From Haberlea rhodopensis (taxonomy: Eukaryota; Streptophyta; Magnoliopsida; Lamiales; Gesneriaceae): 64,000 nucleotides of DNA. Shown piece by piece: positions 59,800 through 64,000 of this stretch. The DNA lies in the NCBI GenBank assembly GCA_907163345.1, contig CAJQUN010000486.1:346023-410022 (forward strand). The letters run 5' to 3'. The notes under the pieces were generated by a model. That model saw nothing but the letters and a program-made list of their open reading frames with translations, did not search any database and was not told the DNA's origin. A program made the position numbers and the translations under genes. Position 1 is the stretch's first letter. Each line of letters starts with the position of its first letter.

Positions 59800-60435
59800 G
59801 GCATCTCATCCTCGCTTCTTCATACAAGCGGTATCTCATCCTCGCTTCGTATGGCATACCCCGCCTCCATGTGCAAGCGAGCATCCCCGCCCGCTCCACA
59901 TTTTTAGCGGTACAAGCATAAGCTTCTTCATACAAGCGGTATATCATCCTCGCTTCGTATGGAATACCCCGCCTCCATGTGCAAGCGAGCATCCCCCGCC
60001 CGCTCCACATTTTTAGCGGTCAAGCATAAGTATAAAAATTCTCACTGTCATAAGCAGGACTCCTGGATGTATAATCATCATTCCTTTTTATACTCCATAT
60101 TTCCTGTAACCTGCAACCATCAGGGTTAACAACAATAGCCATATACGCTATGCATCCACATTCAATTCATAATAAAAACACATTATGAGAATGTATGGTT
60201 TCACAAATAAATGTCATGATATCCTTCTTTAAATCCTTATTTCATCCTGAGCCCTTATCATTAGTACATTTTAATGCTTCTTGCTACTCCAGGGAAAGCG
60301 GAATTCTTCCTCGCTTCCACTGGACTTTAGCGTTGCTACTCCATGTAAGCGGAACTCTTCATCGCTTCCAATGGACTTTAGCGTTGCTACTCAATATAAG
60401 CGGGACTCTTCATCGCTTCATATGGACTTTAGCAT
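59800..60435. repeat. Further CGCT...AGCG modules of LARD-3
   Basis: Repeats of CTCGCTTC...CAAGCGGTAT, a near-exact duplication at 59812-59925 and 59930-60025, and three modules with GACTTTAGCGTTGCTACTC at 60300-60430. Confidence 0.85.
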
Positions 60436-60833
60436 AAGCCATTAAAATCCTTACTAAGATAACTTTGACTCAAGACATGCATATGCAAAAACAATGCACA
60501 ATAACATATATCATAACCTCAATGCACCACTTTGCATTCATCATGTGTCAACAAGACAACGTAAAATACATGTTACCTCGGAAATATCCCTTTATCTGAT
60601 TTTCTTAAAACCAGCTTCCTTGGCACATAACACACGGAGTGCCAGACATCCCCATAAATGTCATCCTATCGTGTTCCACACGATTCCTGCAACCACAATG
60701 GTTAGCAATACCACTTTTCATATCATAATAGCACATAAACAATTTGCTATGTCATACAACATTAATGCCATCATGCATAAATATGTGCTATCAATAACTT
60801 CCTAGGCCCTTAACAGCCCCAATGAGCAACCAC

Positions 60834-60846
60834 TGCTCTGATACCA
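60834..60846 (-). other. Primer-binding site of LARD-3 (tRNA-Met)
   Basis: Minus strand TGGTATCAGAGCA, four bases inside the LTR end at 60851. Confidence 0.93.
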
Positions 60847-60850
60847 CTAA

Positions 60851-63495
60851 TGTAAGGACCCCAAGCCCTTAAAACCTTGATTAGTGTATTAACCACTATG
60901 TGTGGTACATGCTTTCTATAAAATGTAAATCGGGAAGCTCTGATGATACTTAATCATTGCCTGTCAATAAAAGACTCATATGTTTGCCCTTTACCAACCC
61001 CTTGGTGCCACTTTTCACATTGTAAACTTTTACAAAAATTTGGGCAGAGTCTCCCCATAAATAGAGCTATCCCAAACAGAGTACAACACATAACAAAATT
61101 CCCGGCCAGGGAACACATAATACTCAACAGAAAGCAGTAATACAAGTAGATTCCCAGCCAGGGAAGACACCACACATATGTCAACAAAAGTGGGTTCCAA
61201 CACCCACATAATACACCAATGACTCTCATATCATTCTAGCAATTCAACCTAATTGCATGCAACCTTAATGAAAGAGAGAAAGGCTCATGCCTTTATATAC
61301 AATCCATATACAAGTATAATCGTGCTCACATGCGAGCATCATGAATATGAATATGTATAAATCCTCAGGTGTATATATAGGTACTCTATACGATACCGTG
61401 CTCCATCAAGCCCTGGTACCCACGATCCTGGGAGTACCTCAAATCAACAGCTCGAGCTCAGCTCCATAGCCATCGATGTACCTGTCCACCTGTCCCAACA
61501 GAGACAGCCCCCAACGGGGTGAGCATACCAATACACAAAATCCCATAATCATAATAATGAAATTCATAATTTACAACAAAGGTAAATGCTAATGAATTTA
61601 AATGATACTCCCTGGATGGCAACATCCTCATCCGGGATTCCGTGTACTGTCCCTGTTCTCACAACATCAAACTCATCAAATCTCATAAATCAGTAAATCA
61701 AACACATTGATTTACACATCGCATGCCTGATCCTCGAATATCAACATATAGTGATTACAAATTCATTAAACATGCAATTACAGATATCACAATATCTAAT
61801 ACTGATTTCACAACCTTGCTATCAATCACAGATAGCTCAAATGCCTTAGCATTTATTTTACCAATCCTTCATTATACTTAGACATCTCAAGTGTCCTTAT
61901 AAGAATACATGAGTCTACCAACCTAGACATCTCAAATGTCTTATAATGAATACACGATTCTACGAACTTAGACATCTCAAGTGTCTTACGAAGAATACAT
62001 GATTTTACGATCATTTCCCAGGCATCTCAAATGCACCTAACATAATCAAATAACCCAGTACCCCATATATCATGCAAGAGTCATCCTACTCTAGTGTCAC
62101 GCACGCTGCAAGCGGCGATATCAAGATTTGGGTCATTCCTTGGCTATATCAACATATATATATAACCATACGCAAAACATTCAATGCAATCAAAAACACC
62201 TTATGCATTTCACATATATATAGAAATGCTCGTACGTCGCACGTACCTTAAATCTCCGAAGTCCGAGCCAAGCCTTGCTCGAGTTCCATTGCCCCGAGGA
62301 ATGATGTGCTAACACGATAACAATTCACCATTATTTACGAACATGTAACCTATGCTCAAGCACACCCATATCCTCACAACATTGTCAATACACGACAATT
62401 ATCCTCTTAAAAGACCCGGGGCAGGGTACATGCAGGGAAGGAAATAAATGAGACAATCGAAATTTGTTCAGAATGCCCTACAAAAATCGAACCTTAATCT
62501 CACAATTCGAACCCAATAATTCCATAATTCATCTAAAAAGTGAATTAATCAATCCATAGCATGAATAATCATCCTACATGCCAAACCCCCAAATTTGAAA
62601 TCCAAATCCCTAAAATTCGAAAACCCAAGCCCCTAAAATTCGAAATCCAAGAAGCATCATAATGCATCTACAACATGAATTTATCAATCCATAACAAGAA
62701 TCACCACAACCCTTCCAAAACCCCCAAATTCGAACCCACTTCATGCATACAACCAAAATCGAACCCAAGCCAACGAAATCGAAATCATTCGAGCCAATAA
62801 ATCACAATTTGGCAGGGAATCACATCACAAGCATGGAAAAAGGGGTTAGGAAGGTTACCCAAACGAAATCGAAGAAAAATCGACCAAAATCGATAAACCC
62901 TAGAATTTGGGATCGCCGCTCTTCTCAAATTCGACTTCCACACGCGACGAAACCTTCAATTGGCAGAGGGGAAGAAGAGCGCCTCGTCGAGACGAAGCCG
63001 GCGGTAGGTCGCCACGCCCCGAACGGCGGCCGGACGGCGGCGGGCGGAGCGCTTTTGCGCGCGGAGGCAGGGGAGATCGGGAAAGGGGTCCGCGCGCGGG
63101 AGAGAGGAGGAGTTGGGGGCTGAAATGAAATTATGTCTAAAATTTGGGTTTAAATGGTATTTATAGCAAAAATACCCCGAAAACTTAATAGCCCCACAAA
63201 TACATCATGATTCCTTAAAAATCATCTGTTTTCAAAAACTCTCTCTCTAACTCCAAAACCCTCTACCGGTGCTCACCCAGCCACCCGAGATCCCGAGACA
63301 CATTAAAAAACCCAACTCTTAGGTTTTACAACCGTAATGTGAATACAATCTCAACCTCTGGATCCAACGATCCCAACTGCCCAAATAAACGAGCCCAGAA
63401 GGCCCAACACCTCGATTAACTCCAAATCGCCACGTAAAACCACTTAGGGATTATTAATACTCCGGGATTAACACCTATAATCCCTGTCATCCACA
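60851..63495 (-). repeat. 5' LTR of LARD-3
   Basis: 2645 bp, partner of 53933-56581; differences are mostly one-base indels. Its outer end reads TCATCCACA rather than TCATCACA. Confidence 0.94.
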
Positions 63496-64000
63496 CACCA
63501 ACCATCTGGGGGTGATATGCGGTGCTCAATCTCACCTCAGTACCCAATGCTGACTAAAGCCCTCCCTAGAAATGAGATGTGAACCGCGGATCTCTGTCAG
63601 ACACAATAGACACCGGAATCCCATGCAATCTCACTATGGTCCCTGACATATAACTGAGCCATCCTCAAGTATGTGTACGTCATACTATAGGGAATGAAGT
63701 GAGCTACCTTTGTCAGCCTGTCAATGATCACCCAAATGGCATCACAACCCGAAATAGTCCTCGGCACCGGTGGGTCACAAATCCATAGATATATGCTCCC
63801 AACTTCCACTCCGGTATCTCTAAGCTCCTTAGCTCGCCACCGGGTCTCTGCCTCTCTGCTTAACCCTGCTGGCAGATCAAACACCTCTTGACAAAGAGAT
63901 CAACATCAAGTTCATCCGCTTCCACCGGACTGACCACATAAGTCCTTATACATCTTCCTCCCTCCTGGTGGATATGAATCGGCTACTATGAGCTCGCTCT
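63496..64000 (-). pseudogene. gypsy-3 integrase core, continued to window edge
   Basis: Integrase sequence on the minus strand: GCDAIWVIIDRLTKVAHFIPY, TYLRMAQLYVRD, then broken frames. It continues 53105-53932 across LARD-3 and runs off the window. Frameshifts near 63640 and 63780 show decay. Confidence 0.9.

Larger units (their letters stand above)
56597..60833 (-). other. Non-coding internal region of LARD-3
   Basis: No retroviral domain in any frame; short ORFs only. It holds the CGCT...AGCG arrays at 59085-60015 and 60285-60435. Homologous to 3618-4347 plus 17852-20233 and, reversed, to 41560-43005, so the sequence has been copied as a unit despite coding for nothing visible. Confidence 0.85.
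53933..63495 (-). mobile_element. LARD-3: complete non-coding LTR element
   Basis: LTRs 53933-56581 (2649 bp) and 60851-63495 (2645 bp), almost identical apart from small indels; primer-binding site for tRNA-Met at 60834-60846; polypurine tract 56582-56596; CACCA duplication. The 4.3-kb internal region has no retroviral protein. LTR ends and the block beside the polypurine tract resemble chromoviruses, so it is probably mobilised by one. Recent insertion into gypsy-3 pol. Confidence 0.95.

Noticed and set aside
1..64000. Host gene, rRNA, centromere satellite or telomere repeat
   Set aside because: All long ORFs belong to retrotransposons; no 150-180-bp satellite monomers, TTTAGGG runs or rRNA segments were seen.

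Overview
The window is plant nuclear DNA (angiosperm heterochromatin or pericentromere type) made almost wholly of nested, partly decayed LTR retrotransposons. I see no host gene, rRNA, tRNA gene or CRISPR. Evidence: LTRs with TG...CA ends, primer-binding sites matching the 3' ends of plant initiator tRNA-Met (TGGTATCAGAGCA) and tRNA-Asp (TGGCGCCGTTGCCGGGGA), polypurine tracts, 5-bp target-site duplications (TSDs), and Ty3 chromovirus, Athila-type and Ty1/copia proteins. The species cannot be told.

Layout. 1-632: end of an N-family LTR (N = short Athila-derived, gag-only, non-autonomous family; copy N3). 633-4347 and 17852-20233: old LARD-type element on the minus strand (LARD-1; large non-coding derivative of a chromovirus). 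Inside it: gypsy-1, a chromovirus on the minus strand (4348-17846, TSD AATAC), whose gag is split by N1 (10499-15308, plus). LARD-1 is broken at 20233 by copia-1 (20234-41559, plus), which carries two clean insertions: Ath-1 (23911-31000, minus, gag-protease only, TSD AAGAC) and N2 (31654-37475, plus, TSD GTGCA). 41560-45469: LARD-2 (plus). 45470-47741: copia-2 gag and leader (minus). 47747-47909: a 70-bp-arm hairpin. 47932-50353: end of gypsy-2 (plus). 50354-51093: Athila fragment. 51094-53932 and 63496-64000: gypsy-3 (minus), interrupted by complete LARD-3 (53933-63495, TSD CACCA).

How parts relate. gypsy-1 has nearly the whole gag-pol coding set (zinc knuckle, protease, RT, RNase H, integrase, chromodomain) with two TAG stops and a split gag. 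N1 and N2 keep only a gag-like ORF, Ath-1 keeps gag-protease, and the LARDs keep only cis signals, so these must depend on enzymes supplied in trans. copia-1 has lost both RT and integrase catalytic residues.

Main observation. Eleven LTRs from at least four otherwise different lineages carry the same architecture: seven or eight copies of the palindrome CGATCGATCG arranged as doublets 20-22 bp apart (about two helical turns). In the Athila-type LTRs the array lies just upstream of a TATA-like box; in chromovirus-type LTRs it lies about 400-600 bp downstream of the TATA position. Conserved doublet spacing in unrelated LTRs suggests a shared DNA-binding or silencing target, or a cassette exchanged between families. 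Other family-specific palindrome arrays (CGCT...AGCG, AGGGTTTCGAACCCT, GACATCTCAAGTGTC) also occur.
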